Below are positions 1 through 6,833 of a stretch of 28,679 nucleotides of DNA, in pieces. The translations under genes were made by a program, and so were the position numbers. The notes below the pieces were generated by a model. It was not told the DNA's origin. It did no database searches and saw only the letters and a list, made by a program, of their open reading frames with translations. The stretch comes from CAYLPJ01 sp964385465 (GTDB lineage: Bacteria; Planctomycetota; Phycisphaerae; SM23-33). How positions within the stretch are numbered: position 1 is the stretch's first letter; every line of letters begins with the position of its first letter. The DNA is taken from contig CAYLPJ010000068.1 of assembly GCA_964385465.1 (NCBI GenBank), positions 1 through 28,679 of the forward strand, written 5' to 3'.

Positions 1-35
1 TAGACTGACGAATGGAGCCGCGCTTTCATATCTTC

Positions 36-455
36 ACTCCACAGGGCGCGACGGGAGCTCTGGAGGGAGCTGCGGAGGAACAGGTTCTTCGCCAATCGCG
101 CCGCCCACACAGCGAACTCGTCGCGGCAAGCGTGCAAACGTCCCCCGCCGAAGCCACCCTCCGCCCCACTCGAAAGCGGCGTCGTTGCCGCCGCACTCCA
201 CAGGGCGCGACGGGAGCTCTGGAGGGAGCTGCGGAGGAACAGGTTCTTCGCCAATCGCGCCGCCCACACAGCGAACTCGTCGCGGCAAGCGTGCAAACGT
301 CCCCCGCCGAAGCCGCCCCACGCCCCACTCGAAAGCGGCGTCGTTGCCGCCGCACTCCACAGGGCGCGACGCGAACTCTGGAGGGAACTGCGGAGGAACA
401 GCTTCTTCGCCAACCGCGCCGCCCACACAGCGAACTCGTGGCGGCAAGCGTGGCA
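36..455. repeat. 159-bp tandem repeat, about 2.6 copies
   Basis: The unit beginning ACTCCACAGGGCGCGAC starts at 36, 195 and 354, giving an exact period of 159 bp. Copies 1 and 2 differ at only a few bases, near 143-150 versus 303-308. Copy 3 is more diverged and fades near 455. Because 159 is divisible by 3, several frames on both strands stay open through the array as a 53-residue repeat, for example a minus-strand frame containing RPVECGGNDAAFEWG. None of these frames looks like a known protein, and all are rich in Arg, Pro and Ala, so I do not call a gene. The whole span 1-623 has no supportable gene. The array may be part of a larger dispersed repeat family cut by the window edge; that is inference. 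Confidence 0.9.
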
Positions 456-486
456 ACGGCCCTGTCGGGGCTCCAGAGGGAACGTC

Positions 487-498
487 GGGGGGGGGGGG
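487..498. repeat. G12 homopolymer tract
   Basis: Twelve consecutive G residues lie in the gene-free stretch between the tandem array and the hydrolase gene. A tract of this length is prone to slippage in replication and to length errors in sequencing, so the exact count is uncertain. No reading frame depends on it. The rest of 499-623 shows nothing recognisable. Confidence 0.85.
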
Positions 499-623
499 AC
501 GACCGAGCCGACACGAGAACGGGATTGCGGGCTGCGCACCCGTCGGCTGAACAACGGCCGAAGTCTTGCGGATGGGGCGGAGCAGCAGGTCCCGATGCTC
601 ACGGCCGACCGTGCGATAGAGCC

Positions 624-1931
624 CTACTCTCCCCGCTCCTTGGCCTCCACCCCGGCCAGGACGGTTTGGAGGGCGGCGGCGAGGACGGCGGGGTCGGGGG
701 CCATGGTTTCGTCCATGAGGGTGACTTCGAGCCAGCGTTTGGGGTTGTTGGCAATCGGAGCGGCGGCGTGGAGGAAGAGGGTGCTCACCCAGCCGCGGGT
801 GCGGTCGGGGTAGGTGATCGAGCCGATCATAAGCCGCCACGTCCGCCGGCCGGCCTTGAGGTCGGCGGTGCGGTAGAGCTGGTACAGCAGGCCGCGGCGT
901 GCGGTCCGCTTCTGCTCGGCGGCGAGGACGTCGGACATCAGCGCGTCGGTTCGGCGGGCGTCGCAGCGGAGGTAGAGGGGCGCCTCGGCGTGCTCGAGTC
1001 GGACCTGCGTGATGGGGCGGTCGGCGGCGTCGGACTTCTGCTCCCGCTTGCCCCGCCGCCAGCCGGGTGGCACGGGGACGGCCAGGCGGAAGACCTCGCC
1101 GGCCTTGGCGGCGGTGTTGGCGTCGGCGGCGGGCGTGGCGGCCTCGAGGGCGGCGGGGAGCTTCCCGACGGCGTCGGCGAGCATCTTCGCGACGGCGGCC
1201 CGCTGGGGGTCGGGGATCGGCTCGGGGTGCTTGCCGGCCACCACCGTCTTGAGCCAGCCCGCAAACTCTTTCGGGGGCGGGAGATAGTGCGACACGTCGC
1301 CGAGGGCGGGCAGGATGGAGATGCTCGCGCCGGCCTCGCCGCGGCGGGCGCGGACCTGCCGCCAGTACCGCAAGGCCGACCCCTGCGTGATGTGGTTGAC
1401 CACGAAGTACGGGCAGGATTTGGCGGTCTTCTCGGCCGGGTAGAACCACTCGTAGTCCCGCCCGCGTACGACGACGGGGTTGGTGGAGACGGCGACGACG
1501 GCGCGGAAGGCCTCGGGTGCGTGGTCGGCGAGGAACAGGGCGGTCTGGCCTCCTCCGGAGACGCCCATGAGGATGACGGCGTTGGGATCGGTCCGGTAAC
1601 GCGTTTGTATGTCGTCGATTACGGCGACGATGTGGTTGGCGTCGGCGTAGCGCCACATCCGCTCGGCCGAGGGGGCGGGAATGGCGACGAGGCATCGGTT
1701 GGCCAGGAAGATCGGCGCCCATTCGGCGCGGAAGCGGGCGAGTTTCGCCTCCTTTGTGCCGCGGAGGAAGACCGCCACCGGGCGGGCTGCGGTCTCGCCG
1801 GCCGGCAGCAGGAGCGTGTAGTCTCGCCGGGGCTGTCCGACGGCATGGGTGGCCTCCCTCGCGGCCGGGGCGGAGGCGGCCGCGAGGGCCAGGGCGGCGA
1901 CGACGGCGGCGGATGGGCGTGTGGCGTTCAT
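624..1931 (-). CDS. Exported alpha/beta-hydrolase (esterase/depolymerase-like)
   Basis: A 435-residue protein opening with a short charged end and an Ala-rich hydrophobic stretch (about residues 5-24), a likely signal peptide, so it probably acts outside the cytoplasm. The nucleophile elbow GVSGGG is at 123-128 with Ser125 as catalytic serine. A plausible histidine is His215 in GDVSHYLPP, and an acidic partner could lie between them. The first 225 residues fit a compact hydrolase of the dienelactone-hydrolase or PHB-depolymerase-like kind. Residues 225-435 form an extra C-terminal region I do not recognise. The substrate cannot be read from sequence. The start is the ATG at 1931. It has no clear Shine-Dalgarno sequence, but a TACAAT hexamer lies just 8 nt upstream, so the mRNA may be nearly leaderless. 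It is transcribed away from its neighbours as a single gene. Confidence 0.75.
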   Translation of the reverse strand: MNATRPSAAVVAALALAAASAPAAREATHAVGQPRRDYTLLLPAGETAARPVAVFLRGTKEAKLARFRAEWAPIFLANRCLVAIPAPSAERMWRYADANHIVAVIDDIQTRYRTDPNAVILMGVSGGGQTALFLADHAPEAFRAVVAVSTNPVVVRGRDYEWFYPAEKTAKSCPYFVVNHITQGSALRYWRQVRARRGEAGASISILPALGDVSHYLPPPKEFAGWLKTVVAGKHPEPIPDPQRAAVAKMLADAVGKLPAALEAATPAADANTAAKAGEVFRLAVPVPPGWRRGKREQKSDAADRPITQVRLEHAEAPLYLRCDARRTDALMSDVLAAEQKRTARRGLLYQLYRTADLKAGRRTWRLMIGSITYPDRTRGWVSTLFLHAAAPIANNPKRWLEVTLMDETMAPDPAVLAAALQTVLAGVEAKERGE

Positions 1932-1939
1932 GGTCGCTC

Positions 1940-1968
1940 ATTGTATCGAACACCGCGGGCGCGGGGAA
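1940..1968 (-). promoter_or_regulatory. Candidate promoter of the hydrolase gene
   Basis: On the minus strand TTCCCC (1968-1963) is followed after 17 bp by TACAAT (1945-1940), a five-of-six match to the -10 consensus, continuing as TACAATGA. The ATG begins 8 nt after the hexamer, so initiation at the usual distance would give almost no leader. The -35 match is weak. Confidence 0.4.
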
Positions 1969-2221
1969 CGGTCGGTGCGCGGGCGGGGGCCCGATCGGCC
2001 GGGCGTGTCCGGGGGGGCCAGCGGCGACGGGCCCGGGCGGGGCCGCGGACCGCTGGCAGGGTGGCCGGGGCCCGGGCCGGGAGAGGCACCCCGGCGGGAT
2101 GCCGCCGCCCTGTCGGCGGCCGGGCCCGCCTGCGGGGAGTGGGGCAGGCCGTGCCCGGGTTGATCCGTGCCCGGCGGGTTATACGGGAATCAATGTATTC
2201 CGGCATACAGTATATACCCCT

Positions 2222-2340
2222 GGACACGCTGTCCACCCGCCCCGGTGGGTGGACAGGGGGTGTACACACTTAAAGCTATGTAAAACAGAATGTTGCGGCA
2301 ATCACCGCGTCTGTGTGTCCAGCGTGTCCGGGGTGGACAG
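2222..2340. repeat. Nested, mutually competing inverted repeats
   Basis: CTGTCCACCC (2229-2238) and GGGTGGACAG (2247-2256) form a perfect 10-bp stem with an 8-nt loop. The same right arm, GGGTGGACAG, recurs at 2331-2340 and could pair with the same left arm. In addition GGACACGCTG (2222-2231) is the exact inverse of CAGCGTGTCC (2320-2329). The short-range and long-range pairings cannot form together. If the DUF4190 gene is transcribed from near 2210, these lie in its leader; otherwise they may be operator half-sites. Confidence 0.75.
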
Positions 2341-2379
2341 AGCCGACACACCGGCGGTCCGGCGGGTCCCGGGAGGCAG

Positions 2380-2410
2380 CCGGCGCCGGGGGGTTTCCCT
2401 CCGGCGCCGG
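2380..2410. repeat. Paired CCGGCGCCGG palindromes
   Basis: The self-complementary decamer CCGGCGCCGG occurs at 2380-2389 and again at 2401-2410, separated by 11 bp containing GGGTTTCCCT. The two copies can pair as a 10-bp stem. There is no following T run, so this is not a standard terminator. It sits 47 bp before the start codon at 2457 and overlaps the proposed promoter spacer. Confidence 0.65.
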
Positions 2411-2422
2411 GACGGGTAGACT
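2394..2422 (+). promoter_or_regulatory. Candidate promoter of the DUF4190 gene
   Basis: TTTCCC (2394-2399), a 17-bp spacer and TAGACT (2417-2422). The same TAGACT hexamer serves as the -10 in the much better nrdR promoter. The -35 match is poor, and an upstream promoter near 2210 is an alternative. Confidence 0.3.
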
Positions 2423-2456
2423 GTGGGCGGCGACGTCGCCGCGAAGGGGTGCGAAC

Positions 2457-3455
2457 ATGCAGACGACAGTGACCTGCCCGTGCGGACATCGCGTGACCGT
2501 GGACCCGTCGGCGGGTCCGGGGGCCTGCCCGGCCTGCGGCAGGTCGCTGGCAGCAGGGCAGGCGGGGGGGCCGACAGACGGGGTCCAGGCGCCGCCGGTC
2601 GCGGCGCCGCCGGGGGCGCCCGCGGCCATGCCCGCCTGGTCGCCGCCGCCGGGGCCGGGGGAGTCCAAGGGCATGGCGATCGCCTCGATGGTGCTGGGGA
2701 TCGTCTCGGCGGGGCTGTTCTGCTTCCACATGCTGGCGGTGCTGACCGGCACGGTGGGTGTGGCGCTGGGGGTGGTCTCGCTGGCGAAGAAGAAGGGGGG
2801 CAAGGGAATGGCGATCACGGGGGTGTGCACCGGCGGCGTGGGCGTCCTGCTGGGGCTGGCGATGCTGGCGGTCCCGTTTCTGATCATGAGCGCGATGGTG
2901 GGGGGGATGGCCCACACGATGCAGACCATGCCGGCCGCGATGACCCAGGCGATCCGGGGCTCGGTTGTCCACGGGCAGGCGGTCACCGAGCCGCCGGCAG
3001 TGCTGACCCCGGAGGAGATGCTGGACGCCATCCTCGCCCCGGCGGACGTGCACCGGGACGCCCGGCGGGCGCGCGTGGAGCTGGACCGTGCCCGGGACCA
3101 GTTCGACCGCCGAGAGGCGTACCCGGCGGCCCGGCGGGCATGCGTGGTCGCCTTCCGCCGCCACCTCGGCCACGCCGGGCTGAAGGTCCCTTCCGACCCG
3201 GATGACGCCCGGAAGTTCCGGACGGCGGCCTACGAGCTGCACGACCGCTTCCAGGCCCGCTACGACGAGGCGTGCGAGCTGGAGCGGGACGAGCGGTGGG
3301 ATGACGCCGCCGACGCCTACCGCGCGGCGAGGCGGGAGCTTGGGGGCACGGAGGCGCCGCTGCTGGAGCGGCTGTCGAGGCACATCCGCCACTGCCGCTG
3401 GCGGGTGGACAACCCGGAGTCCCCGGATGTTGACATCCGGCCGGTCACGCCGTAG
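2457..3455 (+). CDS. Zinc-ribbon plus DUF4190 membrane protein
   Basis: A 332-residue protein. The N terminus is a small zinc ribbon with Cys7, Cys9, Cys24 and Cys27 (CPCGH and CPACG), followed by a Pro/Gly/Ala-rich linker to about residue 68. Then come two hydrophobic segments flanking a KKKGGKGMAI turn (about 72-150), the hallmark arrangement of DUF4190 (GMAIAS then GMAITG). The rest (about 175-332) is soluble, charged, probably helical and TPR-like in composition, ending in an Asp/Val/Pro tail. The function is unknown; zinc ribbon plus DUF4190 is a common bacterial membrane architecture. The ATG is chosen because AAGGGG lies 7 nt upstream and an earlier in-frame start would translate the palindromic region. 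The NCS2 permease gene follows after 44 bp, so co-transcription is possible. Confidence 0.8.
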   Translation: MQTTVTCPCGHRVTVDPSAGPGACPACGRSLAAGQAGGPTDGVQAPPVAAPPGAPAAMPAWSPPPGPGESKGMAIASMVLGIVSAGLFCFHMLAVLTGTVGVALGVVSLAKKKGGKGMAITGVCTGGVGVLLGLAMLAVPFLIMSAMVGGMAHTMQTMPAAMTQAIRGSVVHGQAVTEPPAVLTPEEMLDAILAPADVHRDARRARVELDRARDQFDRREAYPAARRACVVAFRRHLGHAGLKVPSDPDDARKFRTAAYELHDRFQARYDEACELERDERWDDAADAYRAARRELGGTEAPLLERLSRHIRHCRWRVDNPESPDVDIRPVTP

Positions 3456-3499
3456 GACATCGGGCAGGCACGTCGCGTATCCATCGAGGGAGGCGGAAG

Positions 3500-4915
3500 A
3501 TGGCAGGGCTGTTCGACATTGGCGGCCGGGGCAGCACGGCGGGTCGGGAGGTCGTCGGCGGGCTGACGACCTTCATGGCGATGAGCTATATCCTGTGCGT
3601 CCAGCCGGCGGTGCTGAGCATGGCGGGGATGGACGCCGGCGGGGTCTTCATGGCGACGTGCATCGCCTCGGGCGTGGCGTGCCTGGTGATGGGGCTCCTG
3701 GCGAACTACCCGATCGCCCTGGCGCCGGGAATGGGGGAGAACTTCTTTTTCGTCTTCACGCTGTGCGGCGTCGGTGCCGCGGCGGGGGCGTTCCACCTGA
3801 CCTGGCAGGAAGCGCTGGCGCTGACGGTGGGCGTGGGCGTTCTGTTCCTGCTGCTGGCGACGGTGGGCGTGCGGGAGATGCTGCTCAACGCCATCCCGGA
3901 CTCGCTGAAGAGCGGCATCGCGGCGGGCATCGGGCTGTTCATCACGCTGATCGGCTTCGAGTGGGGCAACATCATCCAGGGCCACCCCGTCACGCTGGTG
4001 ACGCTGGCGGACCTGCGGGGCAACTACGTCGCCGCCCTGACGCTGCTGGGTTTGGCGATCGTGCTGGTCCTGCTGGCGGTGCGCGTCCGCGGGGCGATCC
4101 TCATCGCCATCCTCGCCACCACCGCGGCGACGTGGGCGGTCGGGCGGATCTGGGGCTTCGAGACCGTGGCGTACCAAGGCGTCGTCGGCGTGCCCCACGG
4201 GCTCGGCGAGACGGCCGGGGGGTTCCTCGGCGGCTTCGCCTCGCTGGGCGGCAAGCTGATCGGCCCGCACGTGGCGGAGGTGCTGAGCTTCGCCTTCGTG
4301 CTGCTGTTCATGGACCTGTTCGACACGGTGGGCACGCTGGTGGGCGTGGCCAACCGCGCGAACCTGATCACGGGCGGGCGGCTGCCGCGCGGCGGGCGGG
4401 CGCTGGTGGCCGACGCCTGCGGCACGGTCGCGAGCGGGTGCCTGGGGACCAGCACGGTGACGAGCTTCATCGAGTCGATCACGGGCGTCTCGGCGGGTGC
4501 CCGGACGGGCCTGGCGGCGGTGGTGACGGGGCTGTGCATGTTCGCGGCGCTGTTCTTCCAGCCGCTGGTGCGGATGATCGGCGGGGGGGTGAACCTGGCG
4601 GGCCCGGGCGAGGCGCCGGTGCTGCGGTACCCGATGATCGCCCCGGCGCTGATCGCCGTCGGCGCGATGATGATGCGCGCGATGCGGGAGGTGGACTGGG
4701 AGGACATTACCGAGGCCCTGCCGGGCTTCCTGGCGATGGTGAGCATCCCGTTCACCTACTCGATCGCCACGGGGATCGCGATCGGATTTGTCAGCTACGC
4801 CGTCGGCAAGCTGCTGACGGGGAGGGCGCGAAGCTGCCCGGCCATCGTGTACGTCTTCGCGGCCCTGTTCGTGGTGCAGTACGTCGTGGGGATCTGGACG
4901 GACGTGATCCACTGA
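3500..4915 (+). CDS. NCS2-family (AzgA-like) nucleobase permease
   Basis: A 471-residue polytopic inner-membrane protein of the nucleobase:cation symporter-2 superfamily, AzgA/PbuG branch, which imports purines such as guanine, hypoxanthine or adenine with protons. Family signatures are in order: TTFMAMSYIL (23-32), ALAPGMGENFFF (73-84), LFDTVGTLVGVA with Asp275 in the TM8 position, and TSFIESITGVSAGARTG with Glu325 in the TM10 position. These are the acidic residues the family uses around the substrate. GENFFF replaces the usual GLNAFF-like sequence after APGM, so specificity may be shifted. Length is normal for the family. A GGAGGCGGAAG purine run just before the ATG supports the start. Which purine is carried cannot be read from sequence. 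Confidence 0.9.
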   Translation: MAGLFDIGGRGSTAGREVVGGLTTFMAMSYILCVQPAVLSMAGMDAGGVFMATCIASGVACLVMGLLANYPIALAPGMGENFFFVFTLCGVGAAAGAFHLTWQEALALTVGVGVLFLLLATVGVREMLLNAIPDSLKSGIAAGIGLFITLIGFEWGNIIQGHPVTLVTLADLRGNYVAALTLLGLAIVLVLLAVRVRGAILIAILATTAATWAVGRIWGFETVAYQGVVGVPHGLGETAGGFLGGFASLGGKLIGPHVAEVLSFAFVLLFMDLFDTVGTLVGVANRANLITGGRLPRGGRALVADACGTVASGCLGTSTVTSFIESITGVSAGARTGLAAVVTGLCMFAALFFQPLVRMIGGGVNLAGPGEAPVLRYPMIAPALIAVGAMMMRAMREVDWEDITEALPGFLAMVSIPFTYSIATGIAIGFVSYAVGKLLTGRARSCPAIVYVFAALFVVQYVVGIWTDVIH

Positions 4916-4948
4916 GCCGTCGCCGGCGGCGCGTCCCCGCCTCCGCCG

Positions 4949-6100
4949 CTACCGCTTCGGCGCGCCGAGGGGTTGGATGACCGTCCTGGGCCGCCCGCGG
5001 CGGCGGAGCTCGACCTTGACGGTCTCCATCGCCCCGGCGTGGCGGATCGCGCCGATCAACTCGCCGGGGTTGGTGATCTCGTGGCCGTTGAAGCGGGTGA
5101 TGACGTCGCCGACGCGGATGCGCCCGCTCTGCTTCGCCGCCCCGCCTGGCAGCAAGGCGACGACCTCGACCCCGCCGGGGGCGTTCTTGACCTCCAGCCC
5201 CAGCCTCGCCTGCCGCATCCGCGCCGCGCCGGCCGGGGGGGTGCGGGAACGCACCCACTTGCGCCATCGGGGCTCGATGAGGAACAGGCGGCTCTGGAGC
5301 GTGCGCTCGAAGGCCTTGCTGCCGTGCGGGTCGCGCGGGAAGGTCGCCTTGTAGCGCTTGTACCAGTCGTCGAGGCGGTCGCGGTCGTGGAGGTAGAACA
5401 TGACGTAGCGCGCCTGGGCGTAGGCCAGGCCAATGCGTTCGCGGTCGAGGAACTCCTCGCGCCCCATCGCCAGCAGGTCCTTCAGCGGGATGGCGTCGTC
5501 CTCGCGGAGGGCCCGCTGGAGGCGGATCAGCCGCCCGTCGTCGATGGGCTCCAGGCCCGAGGTGGTGATCCGGCAGGACTGGAAGAGCGTCGCCAGCCCC
5601 TCGGCGATCCAGATGGGGTGCTTCTGCTTCGCCGCGGCCATGTCCGCGTGGTGCAGGGCGTGGGTGAACTCGTGGATGAGGGTGGCGCGACGGTCGATCG
5701 CGACCAGGCGCCTCCCCGCGTAGCTGTAGTAGCCGCGGCAGCCCTCGAAGGGCGGCTTGGTCGCGGCGAAGTCGTCGGCGGTGGGCAGCACGACGGTGAT
5801 GTTCCACTCCCGCCGGCTGGCCGGGAGCGTCCGCTTGTAGGCGTCGGCGAAGGACGCAAGAAGGCGGACGGTCCGGTCGAGCGTGCGGTCGTCGAGGGCG
5901 CTGATGAAGACGAGTCGCCGGCCGGCGTCGATGCGGGCCTCGTAGCCCTCGCCGAACTTCGCCAACTGCCGACGGGCGATGGCCTTGGCCTCGGCGAGGA
6001 GGTCCCGTGAGGACCGGCTGGCCCCCGCAGCGGCGGCGGTCAGCCCGAGCAGTGCGGCGGCGACGAGCCCCGCGGCGCGCAAGCGTCGGTGATACGACAT
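4949..6100 (-). CDS. Exported HExxH metallopeptidase with C-terminal PDZ domain
   Basis: A 383-residue protein. Residues 5-27 are a basic then hydrophobic stretch typical of a signal peptide. The zinc motif HEFTH is at 143-147 within LIHEFTHALHH, and the third ligand is probably Glu167 in WIAEGLATLF, about 20 residues on; this gluzincin layout fits the peptidase MA-like group. A PDZ domain occupies about 285-383, with VVALLPGGAAKQSGRIRVGDVITRFNG-type features such as the GDVI strand. The protein probably cleaves or checks exported substrates. The ATG at 6100 is supported by GGAGGT (6111-6106) 5 nt upstream. It converges with the permease gene, leaving only a 33-bp gap, and diverges from nrdR. 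The substrate is unknown. Confidence 0.8.
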   Translation of the reverse strand: MSYHRRLRAAGLVAAALLGLTAAAAGASRSSRDLLAEAKAIARRQLAKFGEGYEARIDAGRRLVFISALDDRTLDRTVRLLASFADAYKRTLPASRREWNITVVLPTADDFAATKPPFEGCRGYYSYAGRRLVAIDRRATLIHEFTHALHHADMAAAKQKHPIWIAEGLATLFQSCRITTSGLEPIDDGRLIRLQRALREDDAIPLKDLLAMGREEFLDRERIGLAYAQARYVMFYLHDRDRLDDWYKRYKATFPRDPHGSKAFERTLQSRLFLIEPRWRKWVRSRTPPAGAARMRQARLGLEVKNAPGGVEVVALLPGGAAKQSGRIRVGDVITRFNGHEITNPGELIGAIRHAGAMETVKVELRRRGRPRTVIQPLGAPKR

Positions 6101-6190
6101 GATGCACCTCCGTCGGCGCTATCGGCGGATCGGCGGGCGGACCTGAGCAGCGATCGGCCGGGCGAACGGGAGACGTCGCGTTGGTTTTCC

Positions 6191-6219
6191 TTGACACCCA
6201 AGATATGGGAAACTAGACT
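6191..6219 (+). promoter_or_regulatory. nrdR promoter
   Basis: A perfect -35 TTGACA (6191-6196), a 17-bp spacer and TAGACT (6214-6219), four of six to the -10 consensus. It is the best sigma-70-type promoter in the window. Two NrdR-box-like sites flank the -10: one fills the spacer and one lies just downstream of the expected start of transcription near 6226. Confidence 0.75.
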
Positions 6220-6242
6220 TCCGTGTAGCCAAGATATGGGAT
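6196..6242 (+). promoter_or_regulatory. Pair of NrdR boxes over the nrdR promoter
   Basis: The 13-mer CCAAGATATGGGA occurs at 6198-6210 and 6229-6241, exactly 31 bp apart, about three helical turns. Read as 16-mers (6196-6211 and 6227-6242) both keep every invariant base of the published NrdR-box consensus acaCwAtATaTwGtgt as I recall it: the C, the A before the centre, the central AT, the T and the G. Paired boxes with about three-turn spacing are the known arrangement for NrdR. This implies repression of nrdR, and perhaps the ATP-cone gene behind it, by NrdR itself. Confidence 0.8.
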
Positions 6243-6258
6243 CAGCTCTTGGCCGGGT

Positions 6259-6264
6259 GAGGTG
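6259..6264 (+). promoter_or_regulatory. nrdR ribosome binding site
   Basis: GAGGTG ends 6 nt before the ATG at 6271. This decides for that ATG over an in-frame GTG at 6262, which would lie inside the Shine-Dalgarno sequence and add three residues ahead of the zinc ribbon. Confidence 0.65.
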
Positions 6265-6270
6265 CGGCGG

Positions 6271-6780
6271 ATGCAATGTCCATTCTGCGGCAAGGATGAC
6301 GACAAGGTCGTCGATTCCCGCAGCAGCGAAGGCGGCCGCGTGGTGCGCCGTCGGCGGGAGTGCAACGGCTGTCACCGCCGGTTCACCACCTACGAGCGGG
6401 TCGAGGAGAGCATCCGCATCGGGGTGATCAAGAAAGACGGTTCGCGGGAGGCCTACGACCGGCAGAAGATCATTGACGGCTTGGAGATGGCGTGCTTCAA
6501 GCGGCGGATCACGAACGAGCAGATCCGCCGGATCGTCGAGAGCGTCGAGGAGCGGATCTTCCAGCAGTTCGAGAAGGACGTGCCCTCGAGCTTCATCGGC
6601 GACGCCGTCAGCGAGGCCCTCCGCGCCGTCGACAAGATCGCGTACATCCGCTTCGCCAGCGTCTATCGCGAGTTCGCCGACGTCGGCGAACTCATCGACG
6701 AGGCCAGGGAAGTCGAGGAACTGCCCACCGTGCCCGAGGACCAGCCCGGGCTCTTCGAGGAGCAACGCCCGGGCGAGTAA
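6271..6780 (+). CDS. nrdR: Transcriptional repressor NrdR
   Basis: A 169-residue match to NrdR, the zinc-ribbon/ATP-cone repressor of ribonucleotide reductase genes that senses ATP and dATP. The family start MQCPFCG is present, with Cys3 and Cys6 of the first knuckle and CNGCHRRFTTYE supplying the second pair at about residues 31 and 34. The basic stretch VVRRRRECN lies between them. The ATP-cone follows from about 46 to 136 (VIKKDGSREAYDRQKI, then AYIRFASVYREF). The tail from about 137 is short and acidic, a little longer than in the shortest NrdRs. It is transcribed divergently from the metallopeptidase gene. No ribonucleotide reductase gene is in the window, so its main targets must be elsewhere. 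Confidence 0.96.
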   Translation: MQCPFCGKDDDKVVDSRSSEGGRVVRRRRECNGCHRRFTTYERVEESIRIGVIKKDGSREAYDRQKIIDGLEMACFKRRITNEQIRRIVESVEERIFQQFEKDVPSSFIGDAVSEALRAVDKIAYIRFASVYREFADVGELIDEAREVEELPTVPEDQPGLFEEQRPGE

Positions 6781-6833
6781 GACAACCCGCCGGCCCGGCG
6801 ACGCCGAGGCCGACAGCACAAGGACGGCACCCC

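Larger units (their letters stand above)
1932..2456. other. Gene-free divergent intergenic region
   Basis: This 525-bp region separates two divergent genes. Positions 1946-2170 are extremely GC-rich and show nothing readable; a minus-strand open frame here is Arg/Pro/Ala low-complexity and I do not believe it. Positions 2178-2220 are AT-richer, with a small near-palindrome (GGAAT, CAATGT, ATTCC) and a GTATATA stretch that could serve as a promoter. A second AT-rich patch lies at 2266-2292. Several strong inverted repeats, listed separately, occupy 2222-2410, so the stretch reads as a regulatory leader rather than a lost gene. Confidence 0.6.

Noticed and set aside
34..1953. A 639-codon minus-strand frame joining the tandem repeat to the hydrolase region
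   Set aside because: Over the hydrolase it is out of frame and Arg/Pro-rich, and over 36-455 it only follows the three-fold period of the repeat.
1928..2269. A 113-codon minus-strand frame in the divergent intergenic region
   Set aside because: Composition is Arg, Pro and Ala low-complexity, with no Shine-Dalgarno sequence and no family resemblance; it also covers the inverted repeats.
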